A stretch of 64,000 nucleotides of DNA from Ruminococcus sp. (GTDB lineage: Bacteria > Bacillota > Clostridia > Oscillospirales > Ruminococcaceae), in assembly GCA_017475555.1 (NCBI GenBank), contig JAFVFL010000022.1, forward strand, positions 21,358 through 85,357, written 5' to 3'. Within the stretch, counting starts at the first letter, position 1. The number at the start of each line of letters is the position of its first letter. Positions 1 through 8,318 of the stretch are shown in pieces. A program made the translations under genes and the position numbers. The notes beneath the pieces are model-generated. The model was given only the letters and a program-made list of their open reading frames with translations, had not been told where the DNA came from and searched no databases.

Positions 1-31
1 GTCAGCAGACAAGTAAAAAGGAGGAGCATGA

Positions 32-1312
32 ATGGCAGGATTTTCCGAGCTGATAAAAAATTTCAGCAAGACCAGGGACTATCTCCGTGATTTCTTTATC
101 TACGGCTTCAAGGTCAGGGGAGATTTCAGCAGAAAAAGCAGCCGGACTTATGACGATGAAAAACGCCGGGCAGAGAGCTGGCTCGGTGACAATATCCACT
201 ATGACAGCTCCGTCCGTGGAAAGCAGATATCAATTTCCGTTGACAGCGGACATATTTCCGAAAATCCGCTGTACAATGCGTACTGGTCAAAGAGCTTCAC
301 TGATAACGATATCCGGCTCCATTTTCTGCTCTGCGATATAATGGCTGACGGGGCTTCGTACAGCCTGGGTACGCTCTGCACTGAGCTTGTTGACAGGTAC
401 GGGGCAGTCTTTGACGAGCAGACAGTCCGCAACAAGCTGAAGGAGTATGCGGAGGAAGGGATAGTCTGTACTGAGCGTATCGGACGAAGCTCATTTTTCA
501 GGCTCACACCGGATACGGCAGAGAGCTTTTTCGAGGAATATAAGGGGCTTGACGATGCTGTGAGATTTTTCTCGGAGGCACCTGAATTCGGTGTGGTCGG
601 CAGCAGCATACTCCGCTTTGCCGGGCTTGAAAATGATTCCTTCCTGATAAAGCACAACTACATAGTCCACGCACTTGAGGACTCGATACTTCCCGAAATG
701 ATAACCGCCGCCGAACGGAAAAGATATATCGTTATATCCGTCAACAGTGCAAAGGGAACAGCTGGTGCAGCTGAGGAAAACAGTCTGCACGTAGTTCCTA
801 TGAAGATACTTGTGTCATTGCAGACCGGCAGGCGGTATTTAGCGGCATATTCCCCGCAGCACCGCCGTTTCAGGTCATACAGGCTCGATTTTATCCGCAG
901 GGCTGAGGAGGCGGGAGAATGTCCGGAATATGATGAGCTTATGGCTGATTTTGAGAGGTGCTGTAAGAACTGCTTCGGAGTGTCGTTCGGCGACAGAAAG
1001 GAAAACGGGAACGTTCAGCCGCTGCGTCTGAGCTTTATCGTTGACGAGAAGAACGAGCCGTACATAATCGACCGCCTGAATCGTGAAAAACGGTGCGGGA
1101 TACTTGAGCGTACCGGCGAGGGGCTGTATACGCTCACGCTCGATGTGTTCGACCCGAATGAGGTCATGCACTGGGCAAAGACCTTTATCGGCAGGATAGT
1201 TTCTGTTGAGGGCGGCAGTGAGAGTATCCGGAGGCGGTTTGATAAGGATATGCACAGAATGTACAAAATGTACTGCGGCGGAAAGGAGAGTGCGGATGAA
1301 TCTGTTCAGTGA
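32..1312 (+). CDS. WYL-domain protein (first of a pair)
   Basis: A 426-residue cytoplasmic protein. Residues about 90-155 look like a winged-helix segment with a T-x3-L recognition pattern. Residues about 240-300 have the WYL-type strand pattern, with the motif region around RRYLAAY and a following FRSYRLD. The C-terminus, about 335-410, resembles a WCX extension. WYL proteins are usually ligand-sensing transcription regulators, often with an N-terminal winged helix. ATG 32 is preceded by AAGGAGGAG with good spacing. The gene overlaps the next WYL gene by 17 bases, so the two are probably co-translated and may work together. The promoter lies outside the window. Ligand and targets cannot be read from the sequence. 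Confidence 0.75.
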   Translation: MAGFSELIKNFSKTRDYLRDFFIYGFKVRGDFSRKSSRTYDDEKRRAESWLGDNIHYDSSVRGKQISISVDSGHISENPLYNAYWSKSFTDNDIRLHFLLCDIMADGASYSLGTLCTELVDRYGAVFDEQTVRNKLKEYAEEGIVCTERIGRSSFFRLTPDTAESFFEEYKGLDDAVRFFSEAPEFGVVGSSILRFAGLENDSFLIKHNYIVHALEDSILPEMITAAERKRYIVISVNSAKGTAGAAEENSLHVVPMKILVSLQTGRRYLAAYSPQHRRFRSYRLDFIRRAEEAGECPEYDELMADFERCCKNCFGVSFGDRKENGNVQPLRLSFIVDEKNEPYIIDRLNREKRCGILERTGEGLYTLTLDVFDPNEVMHWAKTFIGRIVSVEGGSESIRRRFDKDMHRMYKMYCGGKESADESVQ

Positions 1313-2291
1313 GCTTTACGGCACTTATTTCCGGATAACTGCTGAGATACTGGAGCACAGCAGGATAACGGCAAAGAAGATACAGGATATCGTCATAAGC
1401 AAGGGCTTCAGGGACACTGTTCTGTTTCTTCCGCAGAAGCTGATACCTAACAGCAGCAGCTCAGACTGGGGACTTCTGAGAAAGACTGCTGCCGGTGTGT
1501 TCAGCCCGGTGACGAACAATTCCCCGGTACACCTTATTACCGGATTGCAGAAGAGATGGCTCAAATCAAAGCTCTCAGACCCGAAGATGAAGCTGTTTCT
1601 TACCGACAAGACTGCGGCAGAGCTTGAAGCAAGACTGCGTGATGTGAAGCCGCTGTATTCTCCGGCGTTTTTCCGCTATACCGACCGGTTCAGCGACGGA
1701 GACAACTACTCCGATCCGGAGTACCGCCGCAGGTTCAGGGTGATACTTGAAGCGGTAAAAAGCCGGGAGGTCGTGGACATAGAGTTCAGGAGCAGCCACG
1801 GCAAGCTGATACGGGGCAGATATCTTCCGCTGAAGCTTGAATTTTCTCCGAAAAACGATAAATTCCGGGTCTATTGCCGGAGTATCCGGAAAGGACGGCT
1901 GAGCACGGGAAGTATAGTGAATCTCGGCAGGATAACGAGACTGAGGACTACAGGCAGCCACTTTGCCGGGGAGCTGCCGATCGAGGGATATTTCAGCCGC
2001 CGCAGAGCACCTGAACCGGTAGAGGTGATGGTCTCTGAGGAGCGGAATGCAGTTGAGCGGTTCCTCATGGAGTTTTCCTCATACGAGAAGAGGACTGAGC
2101 TTGACCTTGAAAACGGCGGGTGCAGGGTGAAAATATGGTATGACGGAGCGGACGAGACTGAGCTTCTGATAAAGCTTTTGTCGTTCGGGCCTGTTATCGA
2201 GATAGCCGGGCCGCCGGATTTCAGACAGAAGGCAGCCGAGCGTGTGGAAAAGCAGTATCGGCTTCTGAACAAGAATATCTCTGGGCGGTGA
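1296..2291 (+). CDS. WYL-domain protein (second of a pair)
   Basis: A 331-residue protein. The start at 1296 is chosen because AAGGAGAG lies just upstream; an in-frame start at 1206 lacks such a site and would sit deep inside the preceding gene. A WYL-like core at about residues 150-220 carries the R-G-R-Y-L-P-L strand followed by FRVYCRSIRKGR. A C-terminal WCX-like part follows. The N-terminal 130 residues are helical and not clearly a winged helix. It shares a reading-frame overlap with the upstream WYL gene and is followed by a terminator, so the two make a short operon. A heteromeric regulator is possible but is inference. Confidence 0.72.
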   Translation: MNLFSELYGTYFRITAEILEHSRITAKKIQDIVISKGFRDTVLFLPQKLIPNSSSSDWGLLRKTAAGVFSPVTNNSPVHLITGLQKRWLKSKLSDPKMKLFLTDKTAAELEARLRDVKPLYSPAFFRYTDRFSDGDNYSDPEYRRRFRVILEAVKSREVVDIEFRSSHGKLIRGRYLPLKLEFSPKNDKFRVYCRSIRKGRLSTGSIVNLGRITRLRTTGSHFAGELPIEGYFSRRRAPEPVEVMVSEERNAVERFLMEFSSYEKRTELDLENGGCRVKIWYDGADETELLIKLLSFGPVIEIAGPPDFRQKAAERVEKQYRLLNKNISGR

Positions 2292-2298
2292 GCTTTCC

Positions 2299-2322
2299 GG
2301 GCTGATGATACATCAGCCCTTT
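2299..2322 (+). terminator. Terminator after the WYL pair
   Basis: A perfect 9-bp stem (GGGCTGATG/CATCAGCCC) with a 3-base loop is followed by TTT and, 10 bases on, a run of seven T. It ends the WYL operon before the ATPase promoter. Confidence 0.7.
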
Positions 2323-2354
2323 GCTGCGTTATTTTTTTCACTATCAATTCATGC

Positions 2355-2383
2355 TTGACAACTGGTAGAAGCAATGGTAAAAT
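2355..2383 (+). promoter_or_regulatory. Sigma-A promoter of the P-type ATPase gene
   Basis: TTGACA, 17 bases, TAAAAT. It sits 44 bases upstream of the ATPase start codon, with no other gene between. Confidence 0.75.
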
Positions 2384-2426
2384 AGACTTGTTATCAGCTT
2401 ACTAAATTTTTCCGGAGGAATAAGAA

Positions 2427-5060
2427 ATGAAGCATTATCTCAAATCCATTGACTCTGTCCTTTCTGAAGTCAGGAGCACTACCGGCGGACTGACAGAGGA
2501 CGAGGCACAAAAACGTCTCTCCGAGGTCGGAGCAAATAAACTCGATGAACCGCCGAAGCCGTCTCTTGCCGCACGCTTTGCTGAGCAGTTCAGGAATCCT
2601 ATGATACTTGTGCTGATAGCCGCTGCTGCGGTGTCTGCCGTTACAGGTATCATATCCGAGGGAAAGCTTGAGGCAGATGTGTTCATAATCCTGTTCGTCG
2701 TTATCGCCAACGCTGTGCTGGGTGTCTATCAGGAAAATAAATCTGAATCTGCTATTGAGGCATTACAGGCAATGAGTGCCGCACAGAGCAAGGTCTACCG
2801 CTCAGGAGAGCTTGTCGTGATACACAGCTCTGAGCTTGTGCCGGGCGATGTTATCACACTTGAAGCCGGAGACAATGTTCCTGCTGACTGCCGCATTCTT
2901 GAGGCTGCTGCACTGAAGGCTGAGGAATCTGCACTTACCGGTGAGAGCGTTGCAACAGATAAGGACAGCGGTGTGCTTTCCGGTGACGAGGTACCGCTCG
3001 GAGACAGAAAGAATATGCTCTATATGGGCAGCTCCATAGCCTACGGCCGTGCAGAGGCTGTTGTGGTTGCGACCGGAATGAAGACCGAAATGGGTAAGAT
3101 CGCCGGAGCTATCGCAAATGCTGAGGATGATGAAACTCCTCTCCAGAAGAGCCTTGCTCAGCTGAGCAAGATACTCTCAGTCGCTGTTCTGCTCATATGT
3201 ATCTTTATCCTTGCACTCAGCGTTGTACAAATGCTCGTGAAGAACGGCACTATCACTCTACCGGATTTCCTCAATTCCTTCATGATAGCTGTATCGCTCG
3301 CTGTTGCGGCTATACCGGAGGGACTTGCTGCTGTCGTTACTGTCGTGCTTTCGATAGGCGTTACGAATATGTCCAAAAGAGGTGCGATAATCCGCCGCCT
3401 CACGGCTGTTGAGGCACTTGGCTGTGCTCAGGTGATATGCAGCGACAAGACCGGTACTCTGACGCAGAACAAGATGACTGTGGTTCAGGAGAATACCTAT
3501 AACAAGATGATGCTTGCGGAGGCTATGGCACTTTGCAGCGACGCTGTACTTAATCCGGACGGCACTGTTACCGGTGAGCCTACAGAGGCTGCACTTGTGG
3601 AATATGCAAACAGATGCGGACTTAAAAAGTACGATCTTGAAAAGGACGCACCACGTATCGGTGAGGCTCCGTTCGATTCCATGAGAAAGATGATGTCCAC
3701 GATACACCGGACTGACAGCGGTATTGTGCAGTATACAAAGGGTGCCCCGGACGAGGTGCTTCGCAGGTGCAGCTATATCTCTGACGGCGGAAAGATACGC
3801 CCGATAACCGATGATGACAGAGCGGAGATACTCCGTCAGAACAAGGAAATGGCTGACCGGGCTCTGCGTGTACTCATGGCGGCGTACCGCAGCTATGATT
3901 CAAGACCTGACGATACAGCTCCGGCTTCGCTTGAAAAGGAGCTTACCTACATAGGAATGACCGGTATGATCGACCCGGTACGCCCGGAGGTAAAGGATGC
4001 TATCGGTCTGTGCAGGACTGCCGGTATCCGTCCGGTGATGATAACCGGCGACCACAGAGATACGGCGGTCGCTATCGCAAAGGAGCTCGGTATTCTTGAG
4101 GAGGGACAGAGATCCCTGACAGGTGCGGAGCTGAACGATATCCCGGACAGTGAATTTGACGATACTGTGCAGAATTACAGCGTTTACGCAAGAGTTCAGC
4201 CTGAGCATAAGGTGCGTATCGTAAACGCATGGCGGAAAAAGGGAATGATAACCGCTATGACAGGCGACGGAGTAAATGACGCACCGTCGATAAAGAGTGC
4301 GGATATAGGCGTTGGTATGGGTATCACCGGTACTGATGTCACGAAAAATGTTGCGGATATGGTGCTGACAGACGACAACTTTGCAACTATCGTGGGAGCT
4401 GTCGAGGAGGGCAGACGTATCTACGACAACATCAGAAAGGCGATACAGTTCCTGCTGTCGAGCAATCTGAGCGAGGTGCTGTGCATTCTCATCGCAACGC
4501 TCGGACTTGGCAAGCTGACCGGCGGCTCATTCAACATATTCAGCCCGGTACATCTGCTATGGATAAATCTTGTGACCGACTGCTTCCCGGCTGTAGCACT
4601 GGGTATGGAAACCGCCGAGGAGGGGATAATGCAGCGTAAGCCGAGAGAGAGCGGAGCACATATCTTCTCCGACGGACTTGGCATAAATCTTCTCTGGCAG
4701 GGCATACTGATCGCTGTACTGACTATCGTATCGTATACGATCGGTGCTCAGACCTCAGCGGCTGCCGGCACTACAATGGCATTTCTCACGCTTTCAGTCT
4801 GCGAAATGCTCCACGCATGGAATATGCGGAGCCTCAGAAGCTCAGTATTCACCATGAGATCGCATAACAAGATGCTCACATGGTCGATACTCGTTTCGTT
4901 CGCACTAATTATCCTCCTGCTCGCAGTGCCTGTGCTGAGAAACATTTTCTCACTTGTGAAGCTTTCGGCTGTGCAGTATATACTCGCTATCGTCATCGGT
5001 GCGGTGATAGTGCCTGTTGTGGAGTGCGTCAAGGCAGTCCAGCGTGCTAAGAATAAGTGA
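2427..5060 (+). CDS. P-type calcium-transporting ATPase (P2 family)
   Basis: An 877-residue integral membrane pump. It begins with a cation-ATPase N-terminal domain (residues 1-60). The actuator motif TGES is at 171-174 and the phosphorylated Asp is D340 in DKTGTLT. PEGL at 297-300 in the fourth membrane helix is typical of SERCA/PMR1-like Ca2+ pumps. The TGDH and GDGVNDAP hinge motifs follow, then a six-helix C-terminal membrane domain. Length and motifs are complete, so it should be active. By family it exports Ca2+, possibly Mn2+, from the cytoplasm using ATP. The start is supported by CCGGAGGAAT upstream. It is a single-gene unit with its own promoter and terminator. Confidence 0.93.
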   Translation: MKHYLKSIDSVLSEVRSTTGGLTEDEAQKRLSEVGANKLDEPPKPSLAARFAEQFRNPMILVLIAAAAVSAVTGIISEGKLEADVFIILFVVIANAVLGVYQENKSESAIEALQAMSAAQSKVYRSGELVVIHSSELVPGDVITLEAGDNVPADCRILEAAALKAEESALTGESVATDKDSGVLSGDEVPLGDRKNMLYMGSSIAYGRAEAVVVATGMKTEMGKIAGAIANAEDDETPLQKSLAQLSKILSVAVLLICIFILALSVVQMLVKNGTITLPDFLNSFMIAVSLAVAAIPEGLAAVVTVVLSIGVTNMSKRGAIIRRLTAVEALGCAQVICSDKTGTLTQNKMTVVQENTYNKMMLAEAMALCSDAVLNPDGTVTGEPTEAALVEYANRCGLKKYDLEKDAPRIGEAPFDSMRKMMSTIHRTDSGIVQYTKGAPDEVLRRCSYISDGGKIRPITDDDRAEILRQNKEMADRALRVLMAAYRSYDSRPDDTAPASLEKELTYIGMTGMIDPVRPEVKDAIGLCRTAGIRPVMITGDHRDTAVAIAKELGILEEGQRSLTGAELNDIPDSEFDDTVQNYSVYARVQPEHKVRIVNAWRKKGMITAMTGDGVNDAPSIKSADIGVGMGITGTDVTKNVADMVLTDDNFATIVGAVEEGRRIYDNIRKAIQFLLSSNLSEVLCILIATLGLGKLTGGSFNIFSPVHLLWINLVTDCFPAVALGMETAEEGIMQRKPRESGAHIFSDGLGINLLWQGILIAVLTIVSYTIGAQTSAAAGTTMAFLTLSVCEMLHAWNMRSLRSSVFTMRSHNKMLTWSILVSFALIILLLAVPVLRNIFSLVKLSAVQYILAIVIGAVIVPVVECVKAVQRAKNK

Positions 5061-5065
5061 TCTGT

Positions 5066-5099
5066 GCTCCAGACCGCAGCTGTGGTCTGGAGCTTTTTT
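5066..5099 (+). terminator. Terminator after the P-type ATPase
   Basis: A stem of GCTCCAGACC with its complement around an 8-base loop, followed by six T, beginning 6 bases after the stop codon. Confidence 0.88.
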
Positions 5100-5162
5100 A
5101 TGAAGCACCGTATCAGTAAATAATACAATCGCTCAGGCTGAATATATTTTTTTAAAAATCAC

Positions 5163-5191
5163 TTGAAATAACCGGAATAATATGGTAGAAT
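5163..5191 (+). promoter_or_regulatory. Promoter of the dockerin protein gene
   Basis: TTGAAA, 17 bases, TAGAAT, about 65 bases before the start codon. A TATAAT overlaps at 5191-5196 as an alternative -10. Confidence 0.6.
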
Positions 5192-5255
5192 ATAATGGAG
5201 AAATTGTGCTGATACAGCTGCTTCTGTGCTGTATGCAGCCAGACGGAGGTTTAAA

Positions 5256-6155
5256 ATGAAAAAGCTGCTGACGATTATTAGCGCCGCACTATTGTCTGTA
5301 CTCACCGCTGCAATGCCCTGTGCTGTGCTCTCGGCTTCCGCCGGTGCTGACGGAGGCTTTACCGCTGAGGAGATCGAGGCTTCGGAAATAAAGCCGCTGC
5401 TCTCCCTGCCAAAGATCGAGCTTTCCGAGGAGGAGCTTGCGGCAAGCCATAATGTTCTCGTCACTCTGACTGTCAGCGATGCCAACAGAAAATATGCCTC
5501 ATCTGAGATATGGACTGTTTTCGACAGCCGTCTCAGCCTCCCTGAAAACCCCGACGGCTCACCTGCTGTCTCTGCCGGTGATGCTGTGAGGCTGCTCAGT
5601 ACAAGATTCCGGAAACCGTCATACTACGACTCTGAACAGAAAAAGCTGATCGAACAGAACGGAGTCCGTGTAATTACTGCCGGCTCGGCGAATTATGGAC
5701 TTGACGGCTATATATACACCATAAGCGTCACTCTCCCGGACAACGCAAAGCCCGGAGATGTGTACCCGCTGAGATTCTTCTATGCCGACAGTGAGACTAC
5801 TCATAACAAATTTACCAACAGTATGTTCACCAACAAGGCGAACGATGACACCGGGAAGCTTATGCAGGCATGGACGTTCACAAACGGTCTGAGCGACGGA
5901 TATATCCGCATTCTCGGTGAAAGCCCGGAGCCTGACTACGGCGACGCTAATCTTGACGGAAAGGTGAATCTCGCCGATGCGGTCGCTGTACTCCAGTTTC
6001 TCACAAACAGCGGAAAATTCCCGCTCTCCGAGGAGGGCTACAACAACGCTGATGTGTGTCAGAGAGGAGACGGACTGACGGCAAGCGATGCCATATCTAT
6101 CCAGAGATATGACGCTAAGGAGATACCTGCTCTCCCTGAGAGCTGGTCACAGTGA
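5256..6155 (+). CDS. Secreted cohesin-like / dockerin type I protein
   Basis: A 299-residue exported protein with a signal peptide at residues 1-30. A beta-rich domain at about 45-220 contains strands resembling a cohesin or cohesin-like fold (VLVTLTVSDAN, then an FDSRL segment). The C-terminal dockerin (about 229-299) has one canonical calcium loop, GDANLDGKVNLADA, and one degenerate loop, CQRGDGLTASDA. Dockerins bind cohesins on scaffoldins and are typical of cellulosome-forming Ruminococcus. No catalytic domain is visible, so it may be an adaptor or structural part. The start at 5256 is supported by ACGGAGG. It is monocistronic with its own promoter. The cohesin assignment is tentative; the dockerin is firmer. 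Confidence 0.75.
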   Translation: MKKLLTIISAALLSVLTAAMPCAVLSASAGADGGFTAEEIEASEIKPLLSLPKIELSEEELAASHNVLVTLTVSDANRKYASSEIWTVFDSRLSLPENPDGSPAVSAGDAVRLLSTRFRKPSYYDSEQKKLIEQNGVRVITAGSANYGLDGYIYTISVTLPDNAKPGDVYPLRFFYADSETTHNKFTNSMFTNKANDDTGKLMQAWTFTNGLSDGYIRILGESPEPDYGDANLDGKVNLADAVAVLQFLTNSGKFPLSEEGYNNADVCQRGDGLTASDAISIQRYDAKEIPALPESWSQ

Positions 6156-6166
6156 TAATAGAAAAG

Positions 6167-6190
6167 GGAGACAGTACCCGCTGTCTCCTT
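6167..6190 (+). terminator. Weak terminator-like hairpin
   Basis: An 8-bp stem (GGAGACAG/CTGTCTCC), a 6-base loop, then only TTT. It lies between the dockerin gene and the membrane-protein pair and may be a partial terminator. Confidence 0.5.
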
Positions 6191-6233
6191 TGATACGTAT
6201 TTGACTTTACCCCTGATGAGGAACACAGACGAT

Positions 6234-8318
6234 ATGCCAGACAATATTAAAACCAACAGCAATACATCAGCTGAAAATACAGCAGAAGAACCGGAAAACT
6301 CACCCGGCGGACAGCTTATAGGGCTGTCCGGGAAACCGCTTTCCGCTCCGGACGATGAACCGCTTGCTGCAATGACCGACAGCAGCGGTACGCATGACAG
6401 CCTCCGTGACAGGACTGCCGGTCTCAGGCACCTCCTTGCCCGGCTCGGATTCCCGGAAATGGCTTTTGTACGGCTTATTGCCGCCTTCTTCTCCGCTTCA
6501 TGGTTCGAGCTGTACCGGATAAGATCAAATCTGTTCATTGACGCAGTGAGAACGTGGAAGGATTTCGTTCCGCAGACAAATGCTGCTGCGGCTGCGGTCA
6601 TCATGCTATGTATTTACATCATGCTGACGATCCTGCATAATCTGCTGCCGGAAAGGCTCAGGATAGCAGATCAGCTGTTTGCTGCCGGCAGCGTTCTCGC
6701 ATTTGCTGTCACGGCGGTATGGTATTCCGGGGATTTCTACCTGATAATGAGCATTTCGCTCGTTTCGCTCGTGCTGATCGGATATTCCGTCACCAAGGGC
6801 AGGCTCCTGAGGCTTTTTGACAGGCTGCCCCGGCTGCTGTGCTTTGCTGCGGTGATCCTCTGTGCTGCCGTGGTATGCTGGTTCGTCTCATATACCACGA
6901 TAATGCGTCACCGGTGCTTCGGCTCTACAGCATTTGATTTCGGGATATTCGTGCAGATGTTCCACTCTCTTGCGAATGACCTGACTGCGGTAACGACCTG
7001 CGAAAGAGACAGGCTGATATCGCACTTTCACGTTCATGCTTCATATATATTCTACCTGCTCGTCCCGGTGTTCAGGCTTTTCCCCTGCGAGGATACCCTG
7101 CTAATCGCACAGGCTGTACTGTCTATGGGCGGTATCATACCGATGTACCTCATGTCACGCAGGCACGGTCTGAGTGGTATCTCCCTCATTTTCATGTGCC
7201 TTGCGTACACCTTTTGCAGCGGTATAATCGGCCCCTGCTATTACGACTTTCACGAAAACGCATTTCTGCCTACATTGCTGATGTGGCTGCTGTGGGCAGC
7301 GGACGGGCGGAATTATCCGGTTTTCTGGGTGATGTCCGCACTTACCTGCATTGTCAAGGAGGACGCTCCGCTGTATGTTGTGTGTATCGGGCTGTTCATG
7401 TTTTTCAGCAGCCGTGGACACAGAGGACGTATAAACGGAGTTATTGCGGCTGCAATATCGCTAATATATATGCTTCTCATAACAGACTGGCTCACAAAGC
7501 ACGGCGACGGGCAGATGATGACCTCCTCTCGCTTCGGACTTCTTATGATAGACAAGCAGGGCGGACTTGCGGAGGTCGTAAAAAATGCCTTACTCGACCC
7601 GACCTATTTCTTCAGCACGTTCATACACGATGACACACTGAAAATGTTCCTTGAGGTAATGCTGCCGCTGCTGTTCGTACCGTTTATGACAAGGAATATA
7701 CACAGATATCTGCTCATGCTTCCGTTCATCATAATGAATATGGTAGTCGGGTCATGGTACGGCTACGCTGCAAATATCGGCTATCAGTATATTCACGGCC
7801 CGATATGCCTGCTTCTTTATATGTGCGTGATAAACCTTGATGATCTGGAGGCGTCGAAAAAGCCTGTAGTACCGGTGCTTATGGGCAGTGCGGCTGTAAT
7901 TATGTCAGTCGGGCTGTTTTCAAAGAGTGCAGCACGTATCTCTGCATACAACACCGGAAGAGAGTACTACGACCAGCTTGAAAAAATGCTCGACGACATT
8001 CCTCAGGGGCACTCCGTATGTGCCGGTTCGTTCCTGCTGCCGCATATCGCCGACCGGGATGACCTTTACCTGCTCGACCGGAACGATTTCAAGATACACC
8101 GGGACGACGGCGGAGAGATAATCTACGACTCAATGCCTGAGCCGGAGAAATATGACTACTACGCAGTACAGGTGAAGACCCCCATAGGTGATGCTGCTGC
8201 GGAGATGCTCGAAGAAAGCGGATTTACGGTATACGACCAGATCGAGGACTGGGTAGTGATATACCAGAACCCGGATATCGGAAACAACGGAAAGGAGATA
8301 ACCAATGACGGAGAATAA
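6234..8318 (+). CDS. DUF2079 family polytopic membrane protein
   Basis: About 694 residues. A polar N-terminus of roughly 70 residues is followed by about 12 hydrophobic segments and a soluble C-terminal part. The segment with FDFGIF, then DRLISHFHVHASYI, is the characteristic DUF2079 region. The family is related to membrane GT-C glycosyltransferases, and the family role is inferred as transfer of lipid-linked sugars outside the membrane. The start at 6234 is preceded by GAGGA; ATG 6216 and TTG 6201 are in-frame alternatives with weaker sites. The end overlaps the next membrane-protein gene by 14 bases, which indicates coupled expression. Substrate unknown. Confidence 0.72.
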   Translation: MPDNIKTNSNTSAENTAEEPENSPGGQLIGLSGKPLSAPDDEPLAAMTDSSGTHDSLRDRTAGLRHLLARLGFPEMAFVRLIAAFFSASWFELYRIRSNLFIDAVRTWKDFVPQTNAAAAAVIMLCIYIMLTILHNLLPERLRIADQLFAAGSVLAFAVTAVWYSGDFYLIMSISLVSLVLIGYSVTKGRLLRLFDRLPRLLCFAAVILCAAVVCWFVSYTTIMRHRCFGSTAFDFGIFVQMFHSLANDLTAVTTCERDRLISHFHVHASYIFYLLVPVFRLFPCEDTLLIAQAVLSMGGIIPMYLMSRRHGLSGISLIFMCLAYTFCSGIIGPCYYDFHENAFLPTLLMWLLWAADGRNYPVFWVMSALTCIVKEDAPLYVVCIGLFMFFSSRGHRGRINGVIAAAISLIYMLLITDWLTKHGDGQMMTSSRFGLLMIDKQGGLAEVVKNALLDPTYFFSTFIHDDTLKMFLEVMLPLLFVPFMTRNIHRYLLMLPFIIMNMVVGSWYGYAANIGYQYIHGPICLLLYMCVINLDDLEASKKPVVPVLMGSAAVIMSVGLFSKSAARISAYNTGREYYDQLEKMLDDIPQGHSVCAGSFLLPHIADRDDLYLLDRNDFKIHRDDGGEIIYDSMPEPEKYDYYAVQVKTPIGDAAAEMLEESGFTVYDQIEDWVVIYQNPDIGNNGKEITNDGE

